Shown here: in pieces, positions 1-7,790 of the stretch
Layout of the letters: the number at the start of each line of letters is the position of its first letter
Position numbering within the stretch: the stretch's first letter is position 1
Program-made: the position numbers and the translations under genes
Source of the DNA: Pseudorhodobacter turbinis
GTDB taxonomy: Bacteria; Pseudomonadota; Alphaproteobacteria; Rhodobacterales; Rhodobacteraceae
Direction of reading: 5' to 3'
Length of the DNA stretch: 64,000 nucleotides
Assembly: GCF_005234135.1 (NCBI RefSeq)
Contig: NZ_CP039965.1
Location: 310,001-374,000 of the forward strand
Notes under the pieces: model-generated
What the model was told of the DNA's origin: nothing
Database searches by the model: none
The model's input: the letters and a program-made list of their open reading frames with translations, nothing else

Positions 1-485
1 TTCATGCCTGCCGGGTCGGAACCCGCGTCAGGCTCGGTCAGGCCAAAGCAGCCGATCCATTCGCCGCTTGCCAGTTTTGGCAGGTATTTCTTGCGTTGCT
101 CTTCGGACCCGTAGGCATAGATCGGGTACATCACCAAAGACGATTGCACCGACATCATGGACCGATAGCCACTGTCGACACGCTCTACCTCACGCGCGAC
201 CAAGCCGTAGGCGACGTAAGAGGCACCGATGCCGCCGTATTCCTCGGGAACGGTCACGCCCAAAAGCCCCATCTCGCCCATCTCGCGGAAAATCTCGGGG
301 TCGGTGGATTCGTCACGGTAGGCGGCGGTCACACGCGGTTGCAGCTTTTCTTGCGCATAGGCGCGGGCCGCATCGCGCAGCATCCGCTCTTCCTCGGTCA
401 GCTGCGCATCGAGACGGAAGGGGTCTTCCCAATCAAAACGGTTGAGATCCGGGGCGTCTTTGGCTTTCAGTATCGGCTTGTCCAT
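1..485 (-). CDS. gcdH: Glutaryl-CoA dehydrogenase, N-terminal part (runs off the window)
   Basis: FAD-dependent acyl-CoA dehydrogenase that would oxidise and decarboxylate glutaryl-CoA to crotonyl-CoA in lysine/tryptophan breakdown. About 161 residues are visible, starting [19 protein letters not shown]. The alpha-helical N-terminal domain follows ([20 protein letters not shown]), then [15 protein letters not shown] and the substrate/FAD-facing segment [14 protein letters not shown]. These match the GcdH branch better than short-chain dehydrogenases. The 3' end lies outside the window, so the catalytic Glu is not seen. It is divergent from the LysR gene at 588, a common arrangement for a regulator and its target. 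The GcdH assignment within the acyl-CoA dehydrogenase family is an inference from the N-terminus. Confidence 0.82.
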   Translation of the reverse strand, partial: MDKPILKAKDAPDLNRFDWEDPFRLDAQLTEEERMLRDAARAYAQEKLQPRVTAAYRDESTDPEIFREMGEMGLLGVTVPEEYGGIGASYVAYGLVAREVERVDSGYRSMMSVQSSLVMYPIYAYGSEEQRKKYLPKLASGEWIGCFGLTEPDAGSDPAGM

Positions 486-587
486 TGCGGTCTCCATTCC
501 ATCATTACATTCCAGTTAACGCCAATCCAGCGGGTTTTCAAATGAATTAGCTTTGCAAGTTCATAACAAATACGCATAAACTACAGT

Positions 588-1496
588 ATGCGCCACGCCT
601 ATACCCCCAGCATGCCTGAGCTTCAGGCCTTTGTGCAAGCCGCCCGGACCGGCACGGCAACCCGTGCGGGGGCAGCGCTTGGGTTGACGCAAAGTGCAAT
701 CAGTCGGGCGCTCAACAGTCTTGAGGCGCGTTTGGGGGTGGCGCTGTTCCACCGCATTCGCCAACGTCTTGTTTTGTCGGATGCAGGCCGTGCGCTTTTG
801 CCCGAGGCCGAGCGGATGCTGTCCGATCTGGACCGCGCGGCGCTGACGGTGATGTCCTTTGGTGGCCACCGTGATGTGCTGCGGCTGGCGGTACTGCCGA
901 CATTTGCCGCCCTCTGGCTGATCCCGCGCCTGTCGGGTTTTGCAACCCTCGCCCCCGAGGTGACGTTTGATATGACCGCAACCCTGACCCCGCTGGATTT
1001 TGAGCGTGACCCCCGCGATTTGGCGATCATTCGCGCGCAACCACCCTTGCGCGGGGCATCGGTCGATGTGCTGGCCGAGGAGCGGCTGGTCGTGGTCGCT
1101 GCGCCTGCGCTTTTGCCTTCGGGCGGCATGTTAGAGGATGCCGCCTTGGCGCGCCTGCCGCTGTTGCAACAGGCCACCCGCCCGAATCTCTGGCTCGACT
1201 GGTTCCTGAATGCGGGCCTTGATCCGATCACCATTCTGCGCGGCGCGCGGTTTGAGCAATTCGGTATGGTGTTGGCGGCAGCGCGGGCGGGCCTTGGGTT
1301 GGCGCTGGTGCCTGAAATGTTTGTCGGTGCCGATTTGACCTCGGGGGCGTTACGACTTGCCTCGGCGCGGTCGATGGCATCGGATACGCCCTATGTGCTA
1401 ACCTATCCCGACCGCAGCATGGAAATAGCCGCCTTTCGCCGGTTTCGGGACTGGATGCTGGATGGCGCAAATATGGGAAGCGATGGACCGGATTAA
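588..1496 (+). CDS. LysR-family transcriptional regulator, probably of gcdH
   Basis: 302-residue LysR-type regulator. The N-terminal winged helix-turn-helix is clear (ELQAFVQAARTGTATRAGAA, then LTQSAISRALNSLEARLG, residues about 10-65). A periplasmic-binding-like effector domain follows to the C-terminus, as usual for this family's length. It is transcribed away from gcdH across a gap of about 100 bp, so control of gcdH is likely but inferred. The ATG at 588 has no clear ribosome-binding site; the ATG at 612 (MPELQAF) is an alternative start. Its last codons overlap the start of the xdhC remnant. Confidence 0.85.
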   Translation: MRHAYTPSMPELQAFVQAARTGTATRAGAALGLTQSAISRALNSLEARLGVALFHRIRQRLVLSDAGRALLPEAERMLSDLDRAALTVMSFGGHRDVLRLAVLPTFAALWLIPRLSGFATLAPEVTFDMTATLTPLDFERDPRDLAIIRAQPPLRGASVDVLAEERLVVVAAPALLPSGGMLEDAALARLPLLQQATRPNLWLDWFLNAGLDPITILRGARFEQFGMVLAAARAGLGLALVPEMFVGADLTSGALRLASARSMASDTPYVLTYPDRSMEIAAFRRFRDWMLDGANMGSDGPD

Positions 1497-1811
1497 CGAT
1501 ATCCCCAAACGCGCGTTGGAATGGCATCTGGCGGGCAGGGGGGCCGTGCTGACCACTGTGGTTGAACTTGGGGCTCTGCGCCACGACCTGCGGGCAGCCA
1601 GCTTGCCGTTGCGGGGGCGGGGAAATGGCAGGGTCCCTTTCGGGCGGATGTGTTGAGGGAGCGGTTCGGTGTGGCGGATGCACCGGCCCTAAAGGCGGCA
1701 CTTGCAACGCAGGCTTTTTATATCGGCAGCCTCGGGTCAATCCGCACGCACGCGAAACAGGTGGAGCGGCTGAGTCGATCATGGCGCAGATCACCCAGGA
1801 ACTACAAATGA
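1483..1811 (+). pseudogene. xdhC: Decayed xdhC (XdhC/CoxI-family molybdoenzyme accessory protein)
   Basis: Pieces of an XdhC-type protein occur in order but in different frames. From 1483 comes MDRINDIPKRALEWHLAGRG followed by AVLTTVVE. One frame over is TWGSAPRPAGSQLAVAG. Another frame carries the family signature GEMAGSLSGGCVEGAV. After a large internal gap comes the C-terminal Rossmann piece ALATQAFYIGSLGSIRTHAK, ending at a TGA at 1809-1811. At least two single-base frameshifts are present and roughly half of the family's usual length is missing. XdhC normally inserts the sulfurated molybdenum cofactor into xanthine dehydrogenase; no such function can remain here. It follows the LysR gene with a 14-base overlap. 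Confidence 0.8.
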
Positions 1812-1812
1812 G

Positions 1813-1840
1813 AAAAGGGGCCAGTGACCTGACCCCTTTT
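1813..1840 (-). terminator. Rho-independent terminator of infC
   Basis: On the minus strand AAAAGGGG and CCCCTTTT flank a short loop, extended inward by four more pairs (one a G-T wobble). The 3' arm ends in T's. It lies about 25 bases past the infC stop codon. The plus strand also ends in TTTT, so it may act both ways. Confidence 0.75.
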
Positions 1841-1863
1841 GAATAGCGTACCGGACGGGCGGG

Positions 1864-2409
1864 TTATTTCGGCCCGATCATCATCACCATCTGACGACCT
1901 TCCAGCTTTGGAAAGTTCTCGACCTTACCGGCTTCTTGGGCAATCACATCATCCGCGACGCGGTTGAGCAATTCCATGCCAAGCTGCTGGTGTGCCATTT
2001 CCCGGCCCCGAAAGCGCAGCGTGACCTTAACCTTGTCACCCTCTTCCAGAAACTTCAGAACAGAGCGCATTTTGACATCATAGTCATGCTTGTCTGTACC
2101 GGGACGGAACTTAATTTCCTTGATTTCAATGATGTGCTGCTTTTTGCGGGCCTCAGCCTCACGCTTTTGCTGCTCATATTTGAATTTGCCGAAGTCCATA
2201 ATTTTACAGACCGGCGGCTCCGCATTGGGCGAGATTTCGACGAGGTCCAGCCCGGCCTCCTCAGCCATGGCCATCGCGCGGGCGGGCGTAACAACGCCCA
2301 CGTTTTCACCGTCAGCGCCAATCAGGCGAATCTCGGTGCTGCGGATGCGATCATTGACGCGGGGGCCCGTATCGCGTTGCGGCGGGGCGTTATGTGGTCT
2401 GCGAGCTAT
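1864..2409 (-). CDS. infC: Translation initiation factor IF-3, AUA start codon
   Basis: IF-3 binds the 30S subunit and checks start codon and initiator tRNA pairing. The frame reads [20 protein letters not shown], then [14 protein letters not shown], the N-domain [20 protein letters not shown], and the C-domain [20 protein letters not shown], ending [10 protein letters not shown]. Homology begins exactly at an ATA codon (2407-2409), preceded by an AAGAAGGAAG ribosome-binding site 4 bases upstream. That start gives 181 residues, the normal IF-3 length. An in-frame ATG at 2568 would add 53 residues unlike IF-3 and with no evident ribosome-binding site. In E. coli a rare AUU start lets IF-3 repress its own translation; the same logic is inferred here. 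Confidence 0.93.
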   Translation of the reverse strand: MARRPHNAPPQRDTGPRVNDRIRSTEIRLIGADGENVGVVTPARAMAMAEEAGLDLVEISPNAEPPVCKIMDFGKFKYEQQKREAEARKKQHIIEIKEIKFRPGTDKHDYDVKMRSVLKFLEEGDKVKVTLRFRGREMAHQQLGMELLNRVADDVIAQEAGKVENFPKLEGRQMVMMIGPK

Positions 2410-2614
2410 GGTTTGCTTCCTTCTTTTATTACATATGCACGGGAGCATTGCCCCCACGCGACATAAAATAGACCTCTGGCGCGGGTTGTTCAACTCCTTT
2501 CGGTGAAAACCTGCCAGATAGGCGCCGCATCGCGGCAAAGCCTTTTCAACTGTCCGGCTTTCTGCCATGAAAGCGCCGCAACCGCCGGTTTGGGCGGGTA
2601 ACTGGAGATTTAAG

Positions 2615-3283
2615 ATGAATAAGAGTGTAATTCTGGGCGCCGTCGTGATTGCTGCCGCTGGTTTGGGCTATTACCAATTCAGCTATGTGCCAGCACAACA
2701 AGCGGCCCAAGAAGCCACTATGCAGGCCGAAGCCGCTGCCAAAGCTGCGCAAGTAGCCGCCGCACTGGCCGCTGAGCAGGCCGCAGCCGAGGCGAAAGCC
2801 GCAGAAGAAGCCGCTGCCAAAGCCGCGGAAGAGGCTGCCGCATTGGCAGCTGAGGAAGCACAATCTACCGAAGACGCCGCCAATGAGGCCGTGGATGCCG
2901 CGACCGAAGCTGCTAGTGACGCCGTAGAAGATGCCGCTGCTGCCGCTGAAGCAGCCACGGACGCTGCGACAGGTGCTGTAGACGGTGCCGTCGAGGCAGT
3001 TGAAGCCGATGCGCAGGCCGCCGCTGATGCAGCCGCCGAAGCTGCAGCGAACGCCGAGGCCGACGCCGCCGCTGCTGTAGAGGCCGTTGAGGAAGCCGCT
3101 GATCCTTCCGGCCTGCTTGACGCCAAAAACTTTGACCGGACCGCTGTTGAAGGTTTGATCGACAACTCTTCGTTGGACGATGGTACCAAATCTTCGTTGA
3201 AGTCGCTGGTTGGTGGCGTTGCTGACAACCCGCTGCTGCTGCAAGGGGTTTTGGATCAGGTTAAATCCGCCCTCGGCATGTAA
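2615..3283 (+). CDS. Alanine-rich, membrane-anchored helical protein
   Basis: 222-residue protein not assigned to a family. It has an N-terminal hydrophobic segment ([20 protein letters not shown], residues about 5-24), so it is probably anchored in the inner membrane or exported. Residues about 30-170 are almost only Ala, Glu, Asp, Lys and Val, reminiscent of the TolA helical rod. A short, more ordinary C-terminal domain of about 50 residues follows ([19 protein letters not shown] to SALGM). The ATG at 2615 has GGAG 7 bases upstream; the in-frame ATG at 2567 would precede the hydrophobic segment and is less likely. The DNA of the rod is repetitive (GCC/GCA/GAA codons). A strong terminator follows. 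Confidence 0.75.
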   Translation: MNKSVILGAVVIAAAGLGYYQFSYVPAQQAAQEATMQAEAAAKAAQVAAALAAEQAAAEAKAAEEAAAKAAEEAAALAAEEAQSTEDAANEAVDAATEAASDAVEDAAAAAEAATDAATGAVDGAVEAVEADAQAAADAAAEAAANAEADAAAAVEAVEEAADPSGLLDAKNFDRTAVEGLIDNSSLDDGTKSSLKSLVGGVADNPLLLQGVLDQVKSALGM

Positions 3284-3290
3284 TAATAGA

Positions 3291-3320
3291 CAAAGCCGCG
3301 CAAAATCTTGCGCGGCTTTG
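3291..3320. terminator. Bidirectional Rho-independent terminator
   Basis: Perfect 13-bp inverted repeat (CAAAGCCGCGCAA / TTGCGCGGCTTTG) with a 4-base loop. It lies between the convergent alanine-rich gene and fpr, with T-rich arms on both strands. Confidence 0.9.
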
Positions 3321-3339
3321 TTAATTCGGAATGTGAGGT

Positions 3340-4212
3340 TTAGATACCGTCGCCTACAAAGGCCTTTTCAACCACATATTCCCGAGGCTCCGAGTTTGCC
3401 CCCTCGCGCAGACCAAAGGACTCCAGCACCGCTTTTACATCAATATTGAAATCCAGTGATCCGCAGACCATCGCGCGGTCCTCGCTCTGGTTCATCGGCG
3501 GGATACCCAGATCCTCAAAGACTTTGCCCGTGCTCAGGTTGTCGGTAATGCGGCCCATCCGCGCAGTCTCTTCGCGGGTGGTTGTCGGATAATAGAGCAG
3601 CTTACCCTCAACCATTTCCCCAATCAGCTCATCGTTTTGCAGGTCTTCGACCAGTTTGCGACCGTACTCCAGCTCATCCGCCGTGCGGCAGGTGTGCATC
3701 ATGATAACCTGATCGTATTTCTCATAGGTCTCGGGGTCGCGCATCAGGCTGGCAAAGGGGGCAATGCCGGTGCCTGTCGCCAGAAACCAAACCCGTTTTC
3801 CGGGCAAAAGTGCGTCATGCACTAGGGTCCCGACCGGCTTGGGGCGCAGGATGATCTCGTCCCCGACGTTGATATGTTGCAGTTTGCTGGTCAAAGGGCC
3901 GTCCGGCACCTTGATGGAGTAAAACTCCAACTCCTCATCCCAATTGGGGGAGGCGATGGAATAGGCGCGTAGCAGGGGCTTTCCATTGTCGCCCATCAGC
4001 CCGATCATGACAAATTCACCCGAGCGGAACCGCAGGGATTGCGGGCGGGTCACGCGGAAGGAAAACAGCCGGTCGGTCCAATGCTGCACCGAGGTGACGG
4101 TTTGTGAGTCCGGCAAATGCGGCTTGGCGGGTTTCGCGGGGGCAATCGGGCTTTGGGTCAAGGTCTTACTCTCGCTCGTTTCATTTGTTCCGGCATAGGT
4201 CGGCGGCGGCAT
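3340..4212 (-). CDS. fpr: Ferredoxin/flavodoxin-NADP+ reductase
   Basis: 290-residue bacterial-type FNR that moves electrons between NADPH and ferredoxin or flavodoxin. FAD-domain motifs: FRVTRPQSLRFRSGEFVMIG and RAYSIASPNWDEELEFYSIK (the RxYS flavin motif). NADP-domain motifs: VWFLATGTGIAPFASLMRDP and MVCGSLDFNIDVKAVLESFG. The first 35 or so residues are poorly conserved and proline-rich, so the true start could lie downstream of the ATG at 4212. It is divergent from the Lrp regulator at 4390 across 177 bp, where both promoters must lie. Confidence 0.9.
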   Translation of the reverse strand: MPPPTYAGTNETSESKTLTQSPIAPAKPAKPHLPDSQTVTSVQHWTDRLFSFRVTRPQSLRFRSGEFVMIGLMGDNGKPLLRAYSIASPNWDEELEFYSIKVPDGPLTSKLQHINVGDEIILRPKPVGTLVHDALLPGKRVWFLATGTGIAPFASLMRDPETYEKYDQVIMMHTCRTADELEYGRKLVEDLQNDELIGEMVEGKLLYYPTTTREETARMGRITDNLSTGKVFEDLGIPPMNQSEDRAMVCGSLDFNIDVKAVLESFGLREGANSEPREYVVEKAFVGDGI

Positions 4213-4389
4213 GTTGGCGTTGATCTATATCAGGCCAAAACCCTGCTGTCGTCGGTCGAGCGTTGCGGAATTTCACTCTATTCTAGGAAATTTTCCCGTT
4301 ACACGGTCAAAAGACCTTGCCATGGAGAATAATTGTTTAAATACTTGGCTGCAACAGAAAATGAGTTTTCCACAGAAAGAAGCCCGCAT

Positions 4390-4851
4390 ATGGCCAGCCG
4401 CATAGATGAAACCGACCGCAAGATCCTGGCAGAGCTGCAAAATGACGCCGCGCAATCGCTGGATGAAATCGCGCGCAAGATCGGGTCCTCAAAAACGCCG
4501 GTGTGGAATCGCATCAAACGGATGAAGGAAGACGGCGTGATCACCCGCCAGACCGTGCTGCTTGATGCCGAGGCGCTGGGGCTTGAGGCGTGCTTTTTCG
4601 TGCTGATCCGCACGTCAGAGCATGAGGCCGATTGGCAGGAAAAGTTCCTGCATGCGCTGCAAGCCCGGCCAGAGGTGCTAGAGGCGCACCGCCTTGCGGG
4701 GGATATCGACTATATCCTCAAGGTCCGCGTGGCGAACGCGCGGGCCTATGACACCTTTTATCAGGCGTTGATTTCCGAGGTGCGGATTTTCAACGTGACC
4801 GCCTTGCTGTCGATGGAGGAAATTAAATCCACCACCATTCTTGCGGTTTAG
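4390..4851 (+). CDS. Lrp/AsnC-family transcriptional regulator
   Basis: 153-residue Lrp-type regulator. The helix-turn-helix is at the N-terminus ([20 protein letters not shown], then [20 protein letters not shown]). The RAM/AsnC ligand domain follows ([20 protein letters not shown]). The start is set at the ATG at 4390, which matches the family N-terminus and has AGAAAGAAG upstream; an upstream ATG at 4333 would add 19 unrelated residues. The target is not evident: it is divergent from fpr and its 3' end overlaps that of tpiA by 4 bases. Confidence 0.88.
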   Translation: MASRIDETDRKILAELQNDAAQSLDEIARKIGSSKTPVWNRIKRMKEDGVITRQTVLLDAEALGLEACFFVLIRTSEHEADWQEKFLHALQARPEVLEAHRLAGDIDYILKVRVANARAYDTFYQALISEVRIFNVTALLSMEEIKSTTILAV

Positions 4852-5597
4852 CCGCGGCTGAGGGCGGCCACGATCGGGCCGAAATCATCGGCCTTCAGGC
4901 TAGCGCCGCCCACCAGCGCACCGTTCACCTCAGGCACCGCGAAGATCTCTGTCGCGTTTGCGGGTTTGACCGAACCGCCGTAAAGCAGGCGCATCTCGCG
5001 CGCGGCCGCGCCAAAACGGTCCAGCAATGTGGCGCGCATAAACCTGTGAACGGCGCCGACTTCTTCCAATGTAGGTGTGCGGCCGGTGCCGATGGCCCAG
5101 ACCGGCTCATAGGCGATCACCAGATCATTGGGCGCGCAGTCCAGTTGCGCAAGCAAAGAGCCCGCAAGCTGTGCGCCGATCACATCCAGCGTTTGACCCG
5201 CATCGCGCTGCGCTTCGGTCTCACCCACGCAAACGATGGCCACCAAACCGGCAAAGAGAGCGGCTTGCGTCTTGGCCAGCACAATCGCGTCGCTTTCCCC
5301 GTGGTCCGCGCGGCGCTCGGAATGACCCAAGATAACATGGCTGGCCCCGGCGTCTTTCAACATCTGCGCCGAAATATCGCCGGTATGCGCACCCGATGCG
5401 TTGGCATGGCAATCTTGCCCACCCAACATCACGGCAGAACCAGCGACCGCATCGGCCATGCGTGAAATCAACGTTGCAGGAGGGCAAAGCAGCACGTCAC
5501 AATCGGGGGCAGGGTGCGCCTTTGCCAAAGCCTGAACCTGCGCCAGATCTGCGACAAGCCCGTTCATCTTCCAGTTGCCAGCGGCCAGATTACGCAT
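4848..5597 (-). CDS. tpiA: Triosephosphate isomerase
   Basis: 249-residue TIM-barrel enzyme interconverting dihydroxyacetone phosphate and glyceraldehyde 3-phosphate. All catalytic parts are visible: AAGNWKMNG with Lys10, VILGHSERR with His92, [15 protein letters not shown] with Glu164, and the phosphate loop [11 protein letters not shown]. The start is the ATG at 5597, preceded by a strong GGAGGG. It converges with the Lrp gene with a 4-base overlap of the stop codons. Confidence 0.97.
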   Translation of the reverse strand: MRNLAAGNWKMNGLVADLAQVQALAKAHPAPDCDVLLCPPATLISRMADAVAGSAVMLGGQDCHANASGAHTGDISAQMLKDAGASHVILGHSERRADHGESDAIVLAKTQAALFAGLVAIVCVGETEAQRDAGQTLDVIGAQLAGSLLAQLDCAPNDLVIAYEPVWAIGTGRTPTLEEVGAVHRFMRATLLDRFGAAAREMRLLYGGSVKPANATEIFAVPEVNGALVGGASLKADDFGPIVAALSRG

Positions 5598-5701
5598 TGC
5601 TATCCCTCCAAAACTCATTCTCGGACAGGGCTAAGGGATTTTAGCAGCTTTGGGAATGGCATATCCGCGCCTGTTTTCACCTTAGCTAAAATATCGCGGC
5701 T

Positions 5702-6052
5702 TCAGGCATCCTTGAACTTGATAGATTCGCCGCAGCCGCAGGACTCAGTGACATTGGGATTGCGGAACTTAAAGCCAGCCTCAAGCAAGCTGGTCTCATA
5801 ATGGATTTCGGTGCCAATCAGGAACATTTGCGCCATAGGGGCAATCATTACCCGCGCGCCGTCCTGTTCGACGGTTTCATCCATCGGATTGACCTCTGAG
5901 ACATAGTCCATCGTGTATTCCATGCCCGCACAGCCGCCTTTTTTGACACCTATTCGCAACCCGCTGGAATTTTGCTTTTCCATCAGGCGCGCAATCTGCT
6001 TGGCGGCGGTCGGGGTCATGGTAACGGCGGCTTTTCCGGGAATACCGAACAT
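5702..6052 (-). CDS. sufA: A-type iron-sulfur carrier (SufA/IscA/ErpA family)
   Basis: 116-residue HesB-like protein that holds and passes on Fe-S clusters. The three conserved cysteines are present: GGCAGMEY (Cys41) and ESCGCGES (Cys105, Cys107) near the C-terminus. It lies 75 bases after sufT and is probably cotranscribed. The pairing with sufT suggests SufA, but the A-type subclass cannot be fixed by eye. The rest of the SUF genes lie about 40 kb away (46.3-53.9 kb). Confidence 0.9.
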   Translation of the reverse strand: MFGIPGKAAVTMTPTAAKQIARLMEKQNSSGLRIGVKKGGCAGMEYTMDYVSEVNPMDETVEQDGARVMIAPMAQMFLIGTEIHYETSLLEAGFKFRNPNVTESCGCGESIKFKDA

Positions 6053-6127
6053 GGGGCGTATCCTTTTTCTCTCTGTAACAGATATAGGATTTTTACAGGC
6101 CGGCTCAAGGGGCGCGCCGACCCGAGG

Positions 6128-6490
6128 CTACATAAAGCCAAGCTCCAGCCGTGCTTCATCCGACATCATCTCCATCCCCCAAGGGGGCTCGAATGTCATG
6201 CCGACATCGACGGATTTCACACCGGCCAATGGTTCTACGGCATCGGCAACCCAGCCGGGCATCTCACCCGCAACGGGGCAGCCGGGCGCGGTAAGGGACA
6301 TGATGATCTCCACGTCGTTTTCTGAAGAGATCTCAATGGTATAGATCAGACCAAGGTCATAGATATTGACCGGAATTTCCGGGTCAAACACGCTGCGGCA
6401 TGCCTCGACCACTTGCTCATAGAGCGGATGATCGGTCGTGGATGGTTTGATCAGAGGGGTTCCCTCAATCTGGTCCTGCGGCTGGTTCAT
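6128..6490 (-). CDS. sufT: SufT/MIP18-family (DUF59) Fe-S assembly protein
   Basis: 120-residue DUF59 protein. The core is VEACRSVFDPEIPVNIYDLG, then SLTAPGCPVAGEMPGWVADA with the conserved cysteine, then VDVGMTFEPPWGMEMMSDEA. SufT-type proteins help mature Fe-S enzymes. It is the first gene of a short leftward unit with sufA. Upstream (6516-6530) is a small inverted repeat, TATTC-N5-GAATA, that could be an operator; this is not established. Confidence 0.88.
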   Translation of the reverse strand: MNQPQDQIEGTPLIKPSTTDHPLYEQVVEACRSVFDPEIPVNIYDLGLIYTIEISSENDVEIIMSLTAPGCPVAGEMPGWVADAVEPLAGVKSVDVGMTFEPPWGMEMMSDEARLELGFM

Positions 6491-6662
6491 AATGGCCTCA
6501 CGCGTTATTCTGACTGAATATATAGGGATTTACCGTGGCCGCGTCCAGAGGGTGCGGGCGACACTGCCGGATTTCTCGGGCGTAAGCGCTGATTGATCTT
6601 CGCACCCCCATTGCTTAGACCACCTCTGAGCCGCTGAGTTCAGGCATTGGGAAGAGGATCAT

Positions 6663-7409
6663 ATGGAAACGCTGTTGCTTGTTGTGGCGGGCCTCTTTGC
6701 CGGTGTGTTGAATGCGGTCGCGGGCGGCGGGACCTTCTTGGCATTTCCGGCGCTGGTCTATGCGGGTGTGCCTCCGGTCTCGGCCAATGCGACGGCGACC
6801 CTGGCGGCAATGCCGGGCTATATCGGAAGCGCTTGGGCATACCGTCACGACCTGCGCGCCGAGGGTCGTTTGGGGCTGCGCGCTATTTGTGTCGTGTCGG
6901 CCATTGGCGCATTCGCGGGTGCGGGTCTGTTGCTGGTGACCAGCGACGCGGTGTTCACAGGCGTGGTGCCGTGGTTGCTTTTGGCCGCAACGCTCATTTT
7001 CGCGGCGGGGCCAAGCGTTCTGGCATTCACGCGCAAACAAGGGCTGGCAGAGGCCGGTCCGCTGTTGTCGGCGATGGTCTTGTTGGCGGTCGCGACCTAT
7101 GGCGGTTATTTCAACGGTGGTCTGGGGATCATGTTGTTGGCGGCCTTCGGATTAATCGGCTACACGGATTTGCACAACATGAACGGGCTGAAGAACGGGC
7201 TGTCGGCGCTCTTGTCGTTGATTGCCTCTGCTACATTTATTGCGGCAGGATTGATTGCGTGGCAGGCCGCCGTTCCAATGGCCATATCAACAGCTATCGG
7301 TGGCTTCATCGGGGCGCATTACAGCCGGAAAGTAAAGAACACCAAATATCTGCGGATGTTTATTGTCGCTGTCGGGGTGGTGATGAGCGGGTTGTTCTTC
7401 CTGCGCTAG
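6663..7409 (+). CDS. TSUP-family (TauE/SafE) membrane permease
   Basis: 248-residue integral membrane protein of the TauE/SafE type, a family that moves sulfur- or carbon-containing anions (sulfite, sulfoacetate and others). The two-fold repeat is visible: GVLNAVAGGGTFLAFPALVY near the N-terminus and ATYGGYFNGGLGIMLLAAFG in the middle, each in hydrophobic segments (about eight in total). AGAGGATC precedes the ATG. The substrate cannot be read from the sequence, and no sulfur-metabolism gene adjoins it. The 180 bases after it show no feature. Confidence 0.85.
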   Translation: METLLLVVAGLFAGVLNAVAGGGTFLAFPALVYAGVPPVSANATATLAAMPGYIGSAWAYRHDLRAEGRLGLRAICVVSAIGAFAGAGLLLVTSDAVFTGVVPWLLLAATLIFAAGPSVLAFTRKQGLAEAGPLLSAMVLLAVATYGGYFNGGLGIMLLAAFGLIGYTDLHNMNGLKNGLSALLSLIASATFIAAGLIAWQAAVPMAISTAIGGFIGAHYSRKVKNTKYLRMFIVAVGVVMSGLFFLR

Positions 7410-7587
7410 GGATTGCCCCAATCCACTTACCCCATAATCATTGTTATGTAAAAAGCTTCACTGCCACGCTCGATAACAGCCCTCAAACTCCGCTGAAATT
7501 CAAACTTCTTGCGGCAAAGGCCTGTTGTTTTGAAACTTTAGAAAACAAAATGGACCGTCAGGGATACTTTATTGCAATTTTTCGGTG

Positions 7588-7616
7588 TTGACGCGCCTTT
7601 TTCATCAACATATGGT
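7588..7616 (+). promoter_or_regulatory. Probable sigma-70 promoter of ilvBN
   Basis: TTGACG (7588-7593) and TATGGT (7611-7616) are separated by exactly 17 bases. The predicted start of transcription would fall about 20 bases before the leader peptide at 7643. The stretch from 7410 to 7587 holds nothing recognisable. Confidence 0.6.
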
Positions 7617-7642
7617 CCATTAAACTTAAAGGGGCTTAGGAC

Positions 7643-7690
7643 ATGAACGATCTTGTCGTCGTCATTATTAAAAGGCGTTCGGGCCGGTAG
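7643..7690 (+). CDS. ilvB leader peptide (attenuation)
   Basis: A 15-residue reading frame, MNDLVVVIIKRRSGR, with one Leu, three Val and two Ile codons in a row. This is the classic layout of a branched-chain amino acid attenuator: scarce charged tRNAs stall the ribosome and prevent the downstream terminator. It has a G-rich ribosome-binding site, and lies between a good promoter and a hairpin with a T-run, directly in front of ilvB. Confidence 0.8.
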   Translation: MNDLVVVIIKRRSGR

Positions 7691-7718
7691 CGGAAACACA
7701 TTTCCCTTCCCCCTTGCG

Positions 7719-7745
7719 CCCCCGTCTTAACCCCGGGGGTTTTTT
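7719..7745 (+). terminator. ilvB attenuator terminator
   Basis: CCCCCG (7719-7724) pairs with CGGGGG (7734-7739), followed by six T's (7740-7745). It lies 28 bases after the leader peptide stop and 45 bases before ilvB. A competing antiterminator presumably uses the leader segment, but its exact pairing was not worked out. Confidence 0.75.
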
Positions 7746-7790
7746 GTTGCGATAAGGCCGCCGATTGGGCGGCAACAAAGGATAGATTTG

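Noticed and set aside
2629-3100. Repetitive GC-rich tract as a CRISPR-like or minisatellite array
   Set aside because: The repeats are irregular codon-level repeats of Ala/Glu inside an open frame, with no constant repeat and spacer units. No CRISPR array was seen anywhere in the window.
2546-3244. Gly/Ser/Cys-rich frame opposite the alanine-rich gene
   Set aside because: Produced by GCC/GCA repeats read backwards; the plus-strand frame has the ribosome-binding site, anchor and terminator.
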